Below, piece after piece: positions 15,749 through 24,116 of a stretch of DNA of 64,000 nt. This DNA comes from Salinibacterium sp. SWN167. GTDB lineage: Bacteria > Actinomycetota > Actinomycetes > Actinomycetales > Microbacteriaceae. The notes under the pieces are model-generated. The model was not told the DNA's origin. It saw only the letters and a list, made by a program, of their open reading frames with translations, and searched no databases. The stretch spans positions 682,001 to 746,000 of the forward strand of contig NZ_JADYWU010000001.1 in NCBI RefSeq assembly GCF_015864665.1. The letters run 5' to 3'. The translations under genes and the position numbers were made by a program. Each line of letters starts with the position of its first letter. Position 1 is the stretch's first letter.

Positions 15749-15991
15749 CTAGAACTGAGGCTTGTTGCTCGGACGGTTGGGGTCGTCGTCGCGGAAGGGC
15801 AGTGCGGCAACCACCAACGCCGGAAGAAGGAACCCCATGGCGAACGATAGCCAGAAAAACGATCCGAAGCTGCGATCTTTGCGCTTAGCTGAGCCGGCGA
15901 CCAAGAACGAGATGAAGAGGTTCAGCAGAAAAAGGCCGCCAAGAATTAGGGAGTAAACGAGGTCATAAGTTGCCGGAAGTAATGGGTTCAC
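15749..15991 (-). CDS. Small membrane protein
   Basis: An 80-residue protein with two helices (YSLILGGLFLLNLFISFLVAG and FFWLSFAMGFLLPALVVAALPF) joined by a basic cytosolic loop SAKRKDRSFG. The GTG start at 15991 overlaps the stop of the TerC-like reading frame by 4 bases (GTGA), so it was built for translational coupling to that gene. With TerC broken it may now be poorly translated. No family recognised. Confidence 0.6.
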   Translation of the reverse strand: MNPLLPATYDLVYSLILGGLFLLNLFISFLVAGSAKRKDRSFGSFFWLSFAMGFLLPALVVAALPFRDDDPNRPSNKPQF

Positions 15992-16566
15992 GTGGCCACA
16001 CTATCGACCTCCGCGAGTTCGTCGTCGGTCGCCATCCGGAATCCGCCGCCCGCGGGGGACTCGATCGCGTGGCGGGGCTGGCCGCGCGTGGCCCACAGGC
16101 TCGTACCGATCGACGTGGCCAGGATGACGAAGATCACGCCGAGCGACAGAGTCGTCGAGATGTAGTAAACGTCGAGCAGGAGAGCAAGACCGATCTTCAG
16201 ATAGTTGAAGCGGTGCATGAGGTCAGCGAGCAGAAAGTGCATTGCCCGCAGACCTAGGATCGCGAAGGCGTTAGCGGTGAACACGAGGAACGCTTCGTCG
16301 GTGACGGCGAAGATGGCCGGGATCGAGTCAACGGCAAACACGATGTCAGTGATCTCGACAAGAACCAGCACGGCCAGCAGCGGGGTAGCAAGCACCACGC
16401 CCGCCTTGCGCACGACGAACTTCTGACCGTAGAAAACATCCGTCATGGGGACGCGGCGACGGAAGATCTTGAGCACGACCGACTTCTCGGGGTCGTAGAG
16501 CTCGTTTCGTTTGCGAAGGTTTCGATGAGCGCCCGAAGCTATAACGGCCCCCTTTAGTCCCCGCAA
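15988..16566 (-). pseudogene. TerC-family membrane protein remnant
   Basis: The frame carries the C-terminal half of a TerC/Alx-type integral membrane protein, a family linked to metal ion export. Recognisable blocks are VFYGQKFVVRKAG, LATPLLAVLVLVEITDIVF, AVDSIPAIFAVTDEAFLVF and ANAFAILGLRAMHFLLADL. Two defects show. The first roughly 150 residues are missing, and the only start is a weak TTG before unrelated residues. About ten residues are also missing in frame inside a helix, where GLALLL joins straight to DVYYIST; family members have an added VWVGxKMLL-like stretch there. I therefore call it a pseudogene. Confidence 0.72.
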
Positions 16567-16610
16567 GTGGGGACTATACGTGCGCTGGGGGCTCGCGTAG
16601 CGTTCCTGAC

Positions 16611-18017
16611 GTGGGGAAAACCGGGGGGTTTCGAGCGCGGCGCACAGTCGTCCGCGCGTTTGGCATGCTTGCGATCATTGGGGTGTTGGCTTCTGGCCTA
16701 GCGCTTTCGACGCCATCGCCAGCCGAGGCAGCAGGGGAGAGCACGATTCTCAGCCTCGTGAATGAGGCGAGAGCGGCTGAGGGGCTTGGGCCTCTGAAAC
16801 TCAATTCTTCGCTCAGCTCGGTGTCGTCGAAGTGGGCGTACCAAATGGCTGCCAACGGCGCGATGACTCACAACCCTTCGTACTCAAGCCAAATCCCTAG
16901 TGGATGGACTCGAGCGGGCGAGAATGTTGCCCGCGGCTGGCCGTCGGCGACGGCCGTGCACGATGCGTGGATGGACTCTGCGGGACATCGAGCCAACATC
17001 ATGGGTGACTACACCGACATTGGAATCGCTTTTGTGACCTCCGGCGGAACCACGTGGGCGGTCCAAAACTTCGCCAAGTACGGGGCAAGCGTTCCAGACA
17101 TCACGCTGCCGAGCGGGGTTGAACGCCTTTCGGGCTCTGACCGCTATTCGACGGCGGTCGCGATCTCACAGGAGTTCGACCCGGGAGTCAGCGTTGTGTA
17201 CGTTGCAACCGGTGCGGACTATCCTGACGCTCTCAGCGCGGCGCCTGCCGCAGCTAAGCAGGGCGGTCCGCTCCTGCTGACACCTCCCACGGGGTTGCCG
17301 ACGGTGGTGAAGAATGAGATCAAACGGCTAGATCCGGATCTCATTGTCGTCGTGGGCGGAACCGGCGTGCTGTCGAGTTCCATCTACAAGCAGCTCGCAG
17401 CGCTGGCACCCGAAATTCGACGCGATGGTGGCTCAAACCGTTACCAGACGTCGCGCATCGTGATCCAACGAGCGTTTCCTGATGGCGCAGACACGGCGTT
17501 CTTCGCCACGGGTGCCAACTACCCAGACGCGCTCAGCGCCAGTGCTGCAGCGGGAAATTCCGGTAGCCCGGTCATCCTGATCAACGGCACGGGTAGTGGT
17601 GTCGACTCGGCAACGGCCAAACTCATCGATCGACTTGATGTTTCGAAAATTGTGATTGCGGGAGGCACCGGTGTGATCTCCAGCAAAGTGTTCAGGGCTT
17701 TGGATGCGCAGCCTGGCGTCACGAAGGTCACTCGCTACTCCGGCTCCGACCGGTATGGAACTTCGGAGGCAATAAACGACGCAAGCTTCGACACCGCACC
17801 ACGCGCCTTCTTCGCCGTTGGCACCGGGTTCGCGGATGCACTCGCTGGCGCCGCGCTCGCGGGCGGCACATCGGCTCCCTTGTATGTGGTGCCGGGGAAC
17901 TGTGTTCCGAAGGGCGTTGTGAGCAATTTGAATGACTTTGACACCTCCAGTCGAGTTCTGCTTGGAGGAACGGCAGCTCTCGGCAGTGGAGTCGCGAAGC
18001 TGACGGTCTGCAAGTAG
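16611..18017 (+). CDS. Secreted CAP/SCP-domain protein with three cell-wall-binding type 2 repeats
   Basis: A 468-residue exported protein with a Sec signal peptide (twin arginines at 10-11 but no FLK motif), likely cut at AEA-A near residue 41. Residues about 45-160 are a CAP domain: LVNEARAAEGLGPLKL, MTHNPS, AGENVARGW, SAGHRANIM and TWAVQNF give the His and Glu pairs of the cavity. Then come three CWB2 repeats opening with VERLSGSDRYSTA, IRRDGGSNRYQTS and VTRYSGSDRYGTS. CWB2 anchors proteins to secondary cell-wall polymers, so it should sit on the wall. The CAP substrate is unknown. The start is the GTG at 16611, and a terminator follows. Confidence 0.92.
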   Translation: MGKTGGFRARRTVVRAFGMLAIIGVLASGLALSTPSPAEAAGESTILSLVNEARAAEGLGPLKLNSSLSSVSSKWAYQMAANGAMTHNPSYSSQIPSGWTRAGENVARGWPSATAVHDAWMDSAGHRANIMGDYTDIGIAFVTSGGTTWAVQNFAKYGASVPDITLPSGVERLSGSDRYSTAVAISQEFDPGVSVVYVATGADYPDALSAAPAAAKQGGPLLLTPPTGLPTVVKNEIKRLDPDLIVVVGGTGVLSSSIYKQLAALAPEIRRDGGSNRYQTSRIVIQRAFPDGADTAFFATGANYPDALSASAAAGNSGSPVILINGTGSGVDSATAKLIDRLDVSKIVIAGGTGVISSKVFRALDAQPGVTKVTRYSGSDRYGTSEAINDASFDTAPRAFFAVGTGFADALAGAALAGGTSAPLYVVPGNCVPKGVVSNLNDFDTSSRVLLGGTAALGSGVAKLTVCK

Positions 18018-18030
18018 TGAGGACCAACAT

Positions 18031-18062
18031 AAGCCCCGTATTCTCAACGAATGCGGGGCTTT
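18031..18062 (+). terminator. Terminator of the CAP/CWB2 gene
   Basis: A 13-bp stem with one G-T wobble (AAGCCCCGTATTC and GAATGCGGGGCTT) closes on TCAAC and runs into TTTG. It lies 14 bases after the stop and closely resembles the terminator at 15681-15717. Confidence 0.82.
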
Positions 18063-18093
18063 GTTGTGCGTGCGGAGTGTGACGCGCGGAATA

Positions 18094-18738
18094 CTAAACG
18101 GTCGGTTTGTTGCTGGGGTTTCGAGCGTCTTCGTTGATCCTTAGCGACACGTCGAGCATGTCTTCGAGGGTTTCCCGCACGAGAGCGTCGCGGGTTTCGC
18201 GGCTGCGGAAGTTGACGAGCTGGTAGGAGGCCGTGGCATCCACGAGGGCGAAGAGAACCAGGGCTGCACGCTCGGGCGCGATCGCGGCAAATCGTCCGCC
18301 ATTCTGACCAGTGCGGATGATCCCGATGGCGAGCGCGTGCCAGGAATCCATTGAGTGGCGGGCTGCTTCGGCGAGAGGCTCGTTTTTGCGGCCGAGGCTC
18401 CACGCGTCACACCACACTTCGCCGACGTTGTCGCGGGCGGGGTCGGCGAGAGCGCTGATGAGGGCTCGAAGCTGGTCGAGGGTGTCGTCGGGTGCCAGGG
18501 CGTGAAGGCTGACTTCAGCGATTTCTTGCTCCGCGATGGCTGCGAAGGTGGAGGCGACGAGGGCATCCATGTTCGGCTCATAGTGGGCGATGAGCGGGGC
18601 GGTAACTCCGCAGTGGGTGGCAAGGTTGCGGAGCGAGATGGCGGCAAGCCCGCGAGTCAGCGCGAGCGTCTTCGCCGCTTCGCGCACTTCGAGGGCGCGC
18701 TCGGCGGGGTTCCGCCGTCGAGTAGTGCCTGCTGCCAT
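18094..18738 (-). CDS. TetR-family regulator, probable repressor of the putrescine oxidase operon
   Basis: A 214-residue protein from the ATG at 18738 (MAAGTTRRRNPAER). The TetR helix-turn-helix is GLAAISLRNLATHCGVTAPLIAHYEPNMDALV, split as LAAISLRNLATHCGVTA and LIAHYEPNMDALV. The rest is an all-helical ligand domain typical for the family. It is divergent from putrescine oxidase with 47 bases between them, which makes local control of polyamine catabolism likely, perhaps like PuuR-type control in purpose, though from another family. Ligand not visible. Confidence 0.88.
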   Translation of the reverse strand: MAAGTTRRRNPAERALEVREAAKTLALTRGLAAISLRNLATHCGVTAPLIAHYEPNMDALVASTFAAIAEQEIAEVSLHALAPDDTLDQLRALISALADPARDNVGEVWCDAWSLGRKNEPLAEAARHSMDSWHALAIGIIRTGQNGGRFAAIAPERAALVLFALVDATASYQLVNFRSRETRDALVRETLEDMLDVSLRINEDARNPSNKPTV

Positions 18739-18756
18739 GGCAAAAGTGTAGCCGCT

Positions 18757-18784
18757 ATTGACTCTTATTGAGTAGGTGATCAAT
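18757..18784. promoter_or_regulatory. Candidate TetR operator in divergent promoter
   Basis: The gap between the TetR gene and the oxidase holds nested symmetry: ACTC-TTATT-GAGT (18761-18773) inside outer arms ATTGA (18757-18761) and TCAAT (18780-18784). The oxidase ATG follows almost at once. The place fits an operator for the TetR protein; no consensus is known to me for this regulator. Confidence 0.45.
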
Positions 18785-18785
18785 A

Positions 18786-20156
18786 ATGAATATCATGAAC
18801 ACCATTCAGCGAGACGTCGTCATCGTCGGAGCCGGCGCCACCGGCCTCACCGCAGCGAGGGGTCTCGTTCGCGCGGGCAAGAGCGTCATCGTGCTCGAAG
18901 CTCGCGACCGCATTGGTGGTCGTCTCTGGACGAACGACATCGATGGGCAGATGTATGAGATCGGCGGCCAGTGGGTTTCGCCTGACCAAACCGCACTCAT
19001 CGACATGCTCGCCGAACTCGGCCTCGAAACCTACTCCCGCTACCGCGAAGGTGACAGCGTCTATGTTTCTCGCGATGGTGTTGCGCGTCGCTTCACCGGG
19101 GACATCTTCCCCGCCGGCGAAGCAACCGAAGCCGAGATCACTCGACTGATCGCGTTGCTTGACGGCCTCGTGGCTGAGCTCGACCTTCAGGCTCCGTGGG
19201 AGCATCCGCGGGCCGCAGAATTTGACCGCATCTCGTACCGCAGCTGGCTCGAAAGCCAGAGCGCGGATGCGGAAGCTGTCGACAACATTGCGCTCTACGT
19301 TGCCGAGGCAATGCTCACCAAGCCCGCCCACTCGTTCTCGCTGTTGCAGGCTCTGCTCATGGCAGCCAGCGCAGGCAGCTTCAGTAACCTCGTTGACGCC
19401 GACTTCATCCTCGATAAGCGCGTGGTCGGTGGGCTTCAGCAGGTTCCGCTGCTCATGGCCGACGCCCTGGGTGGCGACGTCGTTCGCCTGTCGCAGCCCG
19501 TTCGCCAGATCGAATGGGATGCCACGGGCGCGACCGTCACGAGCGACGAGCTAGCGGTGCGTGCTGAGCACGTGATTGTTGCCGTGCCGCCGAACCTCTA
19601 TGACCGTATCGACTACGTTCCTGCCCTGCCGCGCATGCGTCAGCAGATGCAGCAGCACTCGTCGCTTGGGCTCGTGATCAAGGTGCACGCGACCTATGCG
19701 ACCCCGTTCTGGCGTGCCGCTGGCCTTTCGGGCACGGCGTTTAGCCCCTACCAACTCGTGCACGAGGCTTACGACAACACCAACCACGGCGAAGAGCGCG
19801 GCACCCTCGTGGGCTTCGTATCGGGCGAGAGTGCCGACGAACTGTTCGCGCTCGATCCTGCCGACCGTAAGCAGCGCATCCTCGAATCGCTCGCGACCTA
19901 TTACGGCGACGAAGCACTTACCCCGGCCGTTTACTACGAAAGCGACTGGGCTGCCGAAGAGTGGACCCGCGGCGCCTACGCCGCGAGCTTCGACCTCGGT
20001 GGGCTCACCCGCTACGGCGCTTTGCAGCTTGAGCCGGTTGGCCCGATTCAGTTCGGCTCCAGCGACCTCGCGGCGGAAGGCTACCAACACGTTGACGGTG
20101 CCATTCGCGTGGGGCAGCGGCTGGCGGCATCCATTATCGAAGCGTCGAAAGGCTAG
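18786..20156 (+). CDS. puo: Putrescine oxidase (flavin monoamine oxidase family)
   Basis: A 456-residue FAD enzyme. The Rossmann motif VVIVGAGATGLTAARGL and the GG doublet RDRIGGRLW are followed by IGGQWVSPDQTALIDML. Segments such as ETYSRYREGDSVYVS, TKPAHSFSLLQALLMAAS, SLGLVIKVHATY and LAAEGYQHVDGAIR match Micrococcus and Rhodococcus putrescine oxidase closely from memory, so substrate assignment is better than for generic amine oxidases. It would turn putrescine into 4-aminobutanal, ammonia and hydrogen peroxide. The next two genes supply putrescine from agmatine. Start ATG at 18786, with an in-frame ATG at 18795 as alternative. Confidence 0.88.
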   Translation: MNIMNTIQRDVVIVGAGATGLTAARGLVRAGKSVIVLEARDRIGGRLWTNDIDGQMYEIGGQWVSPDQTALIDMLAELGLETYSRYREGDSVYVSRDGVARRFTGDIFPAGEATEAEITRLIALLDGLVAELDLQAPWEHPRAAEFDRISYRSWLESQSADAEAVDNIALYVAEAMLTKPAHSFSLLQALLMAASAGSFSNLVDADFILDKRVVGGLQQVPLLMADALGGDVVRLSQPVRQIEWDATGATVTSDELAVRAEHVIVAVPPNLYDRIDYVPALPRMRQQMQQHSSLGLVIKVHATYATPFWRAAGLSGTAFSPYQLVHEAYDNTNHGEERGTLVGFVSGESADELFALDPADRKQRILESLATYYGDEALTPAVYYESDWAAEEWTRGAYAASFDLGGLTRYGALQLEPVGPIQFGSSDLAAEGYQHVDGAIRVGQRLAASIIEASKG

Positions 20157-20158
20157 CA

Positions 20159-21259
20159 ATGAGCTGGAGAATGCCATCTGAAACCGCTAGACATGAGCGC
20201 ACGTGGATGGCGTTCCCGCGCGTCTGTGAAACGCTTGGCGCGACCGACGCCGAACGCGAACTCGGCTATGCGGCCTGGGCTGACGTCGCCAATGTCGTCG
20301 CCCAGTTCGAGCCGGTCTCGATGGTCGTTGACCCGACCGAAATATTCCGTGCCCGACGAATGCTCGCCAGCGATATTGAGCTTCTCGAAGCACCGCTCGA
20401 TGAGTTCTGGATGCGCGACATCGGGCCCACTTTCGTGCTTGATGATGACGACCCGGGCCTGCTCGGCGCCGTCGATTGGATCTTCAACGGTTGGGGTGCT
20501 CCCGCGTGGGCTGAGTGGGAACAGTCAGCGAAGATCGCGCGCGTGGTGGCTGATGCTGCCGGCGCCGAGATCGTCAGTTCTCTCCTCGTGGCTGAGGGCG
20601 GCGGACTACACGTGGATGGCGAGGGAACAGTCTTACTGACAGACACGGTGCAGCTCGACCCGCGCCGCAACCCGCTCGCCGATCGCGCCCGCGTCGAAAG
20701 CGAAATGCTACGCACTATCGGTGCCACTCACGCGGTCTGGCTGCCGCGCGGCCTGACCCGCGACTATGACGACTTCGGCACAAACGGCCACGTCGATATC
20801 GTCGCGACAATCGCATCGCCGGGGCGGGTGCTGCTGCACGCTCAGCCCAACCCCGAGCATCCGGACCACCAGGTGATGGCTGAGATTCGGGCCAGCCTCG
20901 AGAGCCAGCGGGATGTCGCCGGCCGCACGTTTGAGATCGTCGAGTTGCCCGCCCCCTCCACCCTTCGGGACGACCACGGTTTCGTCGACTACAGCTATGT
21001 GAATCACCTCGTCGTCAACGGGGGAGTGATTGGGTGCGGCTTCGACGATGAGATGGCGGATGCCCGAGCCGCCGAAATTCTGGCCGACGCGTATCCCGGC
21101 CGCACGGTGCAGATGGTCGACTCGCGTGAGATCTTTGCCCGCGGCGGTGGCATCCACTGCATCACCCAACAGCAGCCGCAACTGCCCGCTGTCACTGACG
21201 CTGCAGCTTCTGTAGCTGTATCGCGAAATTTCAGCGCTGAGCCGCAGGGAGAAAACTGA
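20159..21259 (+). CDS. aguA: Agmatine deiminase
   Basis: A 366-residue member of the guanidino-group modifying superfamily. It hydrolyses agmatine to N-carbamoylputrescine and ammonia. Motifs in order: MPSETARHERTWMAFP at the start, EFWMRDIGPTFV with the substrate-binding Asp, EGGGLHVDG, GTNGHVDIVA with the catalytic His, and GGGIHCITQQ with the nucleophile Cys near the C-terminus. The start is 2 bases after the oxidase stop, so the genes are coupled. The length is normal for the family and every catalytic residue is present. Confidence 0.93.
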   Translation: MSWRMPSETARHERTWMAFPRVCETLGATDAERELGYAAWADVANVVAQFEPVSMVVDPTEIFRARRMLASDIELLEAPLDEFWMRDIGPTFVLDDDDPGLLGAVDWIFNGWGAPAWAEWEQSAKIARVVADAAGAEIVSSLLVAEGGGLHVDGEGTVLLTDTVQLDPRRNPLADRARVESEMLRTIGATHAVWLPRGLTRDYDDFGTNGHVDIVATIASPGRVLLHAQPNPEHPDHQVMAEIRASLESQRDVAGRTFEIVELPAPSTLRDDHGFVDYSYVNHLVVNGGVIGCGFDDEMADARAAEILADAYPGRTVQMVDSREIFARGGGIHCITQQQPQLPAVTDAAASVAVSRNFSAEPQGEN

Positions 21260-22971
21260 TGAGAACCTTCGATGTCGTTGAAGCCTCGATAGCCGAACTG
21301 CACGAAGCACTCGCGGCTGGCACGCTCACGAGCGAGGCGCTCGTCGCCGCGTATCTTGAGAGGATCGATCGCTACGACCGCAGCGGGCCGAAGCTCAACG
21401 CCGTCGTCGTGCCCAACTCCGAGGCGCTCGCCGAAGCGCGCGAATCGGATGCGCGTCGGGCCGCTGGTCAGGCGCGGGGGCCACTCGACGGCATCCCGTA
21501 CACGGCCAAAGACAGCTACCTGCACCGTGGGCTCACGGCAGCGGCGGGCAGCCCCGCCTTCGCCGATCTGATGGCGATGCGGGATGCCGCCACGATCGGT
21601 GCCCTACGCGCTGCCGGAGCAATCTGCCTCGGCCTCACCAACATGCCTCCGATGGCCAACGGCGGAATGCAGCCCGGCGTCTACGGTCGTGCCGAGAGCC
21701 CGTACAACGCCGAGTACCTCACCGCCGCCTATGGTTCGGGATCGTCGAACGGATCGGGCACCGCAACGGCCGCGAGTTTTGCCGCCTTCGGTCTCGGTGA
21801 AGAGACGTGGTCGAGCGGCCGCGCCCCGGCATCCAACAACGCTCTCTGCGCCTACACGCCTTCGCGCGGCGTGATTTCGGTGCGCGGCAACTGGCCGCTC
21901 GTGCCCACCATGGATGTCGTCGTACCGCACACGCGCACGATGGCCGACTTACTTGCCGTGCTCGACGTGATCGTGTTCGACGATGCGGATGCTCGGGGCG
22001 ACTTTTGGCGCTCGCAGCCGTGGGTCGAGATTCCGGCGGCGTCGAGTGGGCGACCCGAGACGTATTTGTCGCTGCTGGCTGACGATGCGGAGCTGCCGTT
22101 GGCGGGCAAGCGCTTCGGCGTTCCCCGGATGTACATCAAGCGCGATACCGAGGCGGGCTCGGGCACGCGCGGAGTCGGTGGTCCGACAGGAACCGCGATT
22201 GACACCCGCCCGAGCATCCTGACCCTGTTCGACCAAGCGCGTCGCGATCTCGAAGCCGCCGGCGCCACCGTGGTCGAGGTCGACTTTCCAGTCGTCTCAA
22301 ACTACGAGGCCGACCGCGCCGGGGCCCCCACGATCGCAACTCGCGGCCTCGTAAGCCCCGAATTCTTGAAGCGCGAAATCGTCGATCTGTCGGCGTGGGC
22401 GTGGGAAGACTTTCTGCAGGCCAACGGCGACCCGAACTTCGACACCATCGTGGGCATCGACGGCAGCACGATTTTCCCGACGACACCGGGCGCTCCGCAC
22501 GATCACTACGACGGCTTCGAAGACGACATCGCGGTGTACCCGACGCAAGTGCGCGACCACCCGTATGCGGCATTCACCGATATTCCCGAGCTTGAAGCGG
22601 GCGTGCGCGGTCTGGAAGAAACCCGCCGCATCGATCTTGAAGAGTGGATGCGCGCCAACGAGCTCGACGCCGTAGCCTTCCCCGCGGTCGCCGATGTGGG
22701 AGCCGCCGATATGGGCACGAACCCCGCCACGGCAGCGGCCGGATGGCGAAACGGCGTCTGGGTCGCGAACGGAAACCTCGCGATTCGGCACCTGGGCATT
22801 CCGACCGTCACTGTTCCCATGGGGCTCATGGACGACATCCGGATGCCCGTGGGAATCACCTTCGCCGGTGCCGCGTACTCCGACCTCGCCCTGCTGCGTA
22901 TCGGCGTCGCGTATGAAGCGGTGTCGCAGCGTCGGGTGGCGCCGCCACGAACACCCCCGCTGGTCGACTAA
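21259..22971 (+). CDS. Amidase-signature family hydrolase, probable N-carbamoylputrescine amidase
   Basis: A 570-residue amidase-signature enzyme whose ATG shares a base with the agmatine deiminase stop (TGATG). The catalytic Lys is Lys83 in PYTAKDSY. The Ser-rich loop is GSGSSNGSG (Ser162/163), and the nucleophile position is Ser186 in ETWSSGRAPAS, where the usual GGSIR reads SSGR. The pathway needs an enzyme to remove the carbamoyl group, normally the nitrilase-type AguB, and none is present here. This gene is in the right place, so I infer that role; it could instead be a general amidase acting on another acylated amine. Confidence 0.78.
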   Translation: MRTFDVVEASIAELHEALAAGTLTSEALVAAYLERIDRYDRSGPKLNAVVVPNSEALAEARESDARRAAGQARGPLDGIPYTAKDSYLHRGLTAAAGSPAFADLMAMRDAATIGALRAAGAICLGLTNMPPMANGGMQPGVYGRAESPYNAEYLTAAYGSGSSNGSGTATAASFAAFGLGEETWSSGRAPASNNALCAYTPSRGVISVRGNWPLVPTMDVVVPHTRTMADLLAVLDVIVFDDADARGDFWRSQPWVEIPAASSGRPETYLSLLADDAELPLAGKRFGVPRMYIKRDTEAGSGTRGVGGPTGTAIDTRPSILTLFDQARRDLEAAGATVVEVDFPVVSNYEADRAGAPTIATRGLVSPEFLKREIVDLSAWAWEDFLQANGDPNFDTIVGIDGSTIFPTTPGAPHDHYDGFEDDIAVYPTQVRDHPYAAFTDIPELEAGVRGLEETRRIDLEEWMRANELDAVAFPAVADVGAADMGTNPATAAAGWRNGVWVANGNLAIRHLGIPTVTVPMGLMDDIRMPVGITFAGAAYSDLALLRIGVAYEAVSQRRVAPPRTPPLVD

Positions 22972-22983
22972 GCGGGTCGCGCC

Positions 22984-23493
22984 CTAAAGCTGCTTGATCA
23001 TTTCGAGTTCGCGTCGGGACCTATCGAGAATGTACGGAACCGTGTGCCTCGTTAGGGTGAAGCCGCGGTTTTCGTAGGCGGCACGCGCTCGAGCGTTGTC
23101 TTCGTGCACGCCGAGGGTGAGGGTGCTGCCGTACTGGAAAGCCCACTGCTCGATGGTCGTAAGTAGGGCATCCGTCACGCCAGCTTTCCGGCCACGAAAA
23201 TCGGGAGTGACGTAGACACCCACAAGGAGCGGGCCCGTTTTTGCGTCAGGGATATAGCACCCCATCGTGCCGATCCACCTGCCGTCTGTGGTGATGGCGG
23301 CGACAGCAATGGCCAACGAGTTCTGCCCGCGAACAGCGCGCCGCTGCCATTCTGCTTCCGTGGCGCGCCGCGCATCCTCAAGGTGCTCGGCAAAACCAAT
23401 CGGGGTATTAGCGAGCATCTCCAAGCGAAGATCGCGAACTTCACGCCAGTCTGCTGGCTCCGTTCGTCGGATCGAAAACTGTGGCTCGCGCAT
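22984..23493 (-). CDS. GNAT-family N-acetyltransferase
   Basis: A 169-residue GNAT protein: FSIRRTEPADW start, LVGVYVTPDFRGRKAGVTDALL for the acetyl-CoA loop (R/Q-x-x-G-x-A variant RGRKAG), and LGVHEDNARARAAYENRGFTL for the last strand and helix. Substrate unknown. It is convergent with the amidase, with 12 bases between stops and no hairpin. The nearby polyamine genes suggest a polyamine or small amine as one possible substrate, but the sequence gives no proof. Confidence 0.87.
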   Translation of the reverse strand: MREPQFSIRRTEPADWREVRDLRLEMLANTPIGFAEHLEDARRATEAEWQRRAVRGQNSLAIAVAAITTDGRWIGTMGCYIPDAKTGPLLVGVYVTPDFRGRKAGVTDALLTTIEQWAFQYGSTLTLGVHEDNARARAAYENRGFTLTRHTVPYILDRSRRELEMIKQL

Positions 23494-23546
23494 GTTCTGA
23501 ATCTTAGTTGCGGGCCGGGCACGCAGCCTGCCGTACCGTTGCAGGT

Positions 23547-24056
23547 ATGGTTCACATTCACAGTGGCAAGGGCAGCGATGTTGAGGCAGTCCCCGCCGCC
23601 GTCATCACCGTCTCTGACCGCAGCGCTCGCGGCGAGCGAGCTGATACCTCGGGGCCGCGCGCGGTCGAGCTGCTCACGGCGCAGGGCTATGCGGTGTCGT
23701 TAACGGTGATTCCGGATGGCGCGGAATCAGTCACTGCCGGCATCCGGGCCGCGCTCGCCGCTGGTGCCCGCATCGTCATCACGAGTGGTGGAACCGGAGT
23801 GGCACCCCGGGATCTCACGCCCGAAGGAACCCGGCCCGTGCTCACGCGAGAGATTCCCGGCATCGCCGAAGAGTTGCGGCGCGAAGGTGCACGCCACACG
23901 AAGATGGCGGTGCTGAGCCGCGGCCTGGTCGGCATCGCGGGTGATGCTCTCGTGGTGAACCTGCCCGGTTCAACCAAAGCCGTTGAAGAGGGGCTCGCGG
24001 TGGTTGCGCCGCTGATCGGCCACATCCTCGAGCAGCTCGATGGCGGAGATCACTAG
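23547..24056 (+). CDS. moaB: Molybdopterin adenylyltransferase-like protein MoaB/Mog
   Basis: A 169-residue MogA/MoaB fold protein. PAAVITVSDRSARGERADTSG opens the domain as PAAVITVSDRSARGE and TSGPRAV, and VITSGGTGVAPRDLTPE is the molybdopterin-binding motif with the conserved Asp. In actinobacteria this protein adenylates molybdopterin before MoeA inserts molybdate. I take the ATG at 23547 because the signature strand begins 16 residues later; the frame is open to a TTG at 23508. It faces the moaC-moeA-mobA operon across the strand. Confidence 0.92.
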   Translation: MVHIHSGKGSDVEAVPAAVITVSDRSARGERADTSGPRAVELLTAQGYAVSLTVIPDGAESVTAGIRAALAAGARIVITSGGTGVAPRDLTPEGTRPVLTREIPGIAEELRREGARHTKMAVLSRGLVGIAGDALVVNLPGSTKAVEEGLAVVAPLIGHILEQLDGGDH

Positions 24057-24116
24057 CTAACGAGTTTCATTCGGCAGCCGGATACAGAACGCCGGGTGCG
24101 AGGGCGCTCGGGCGAC

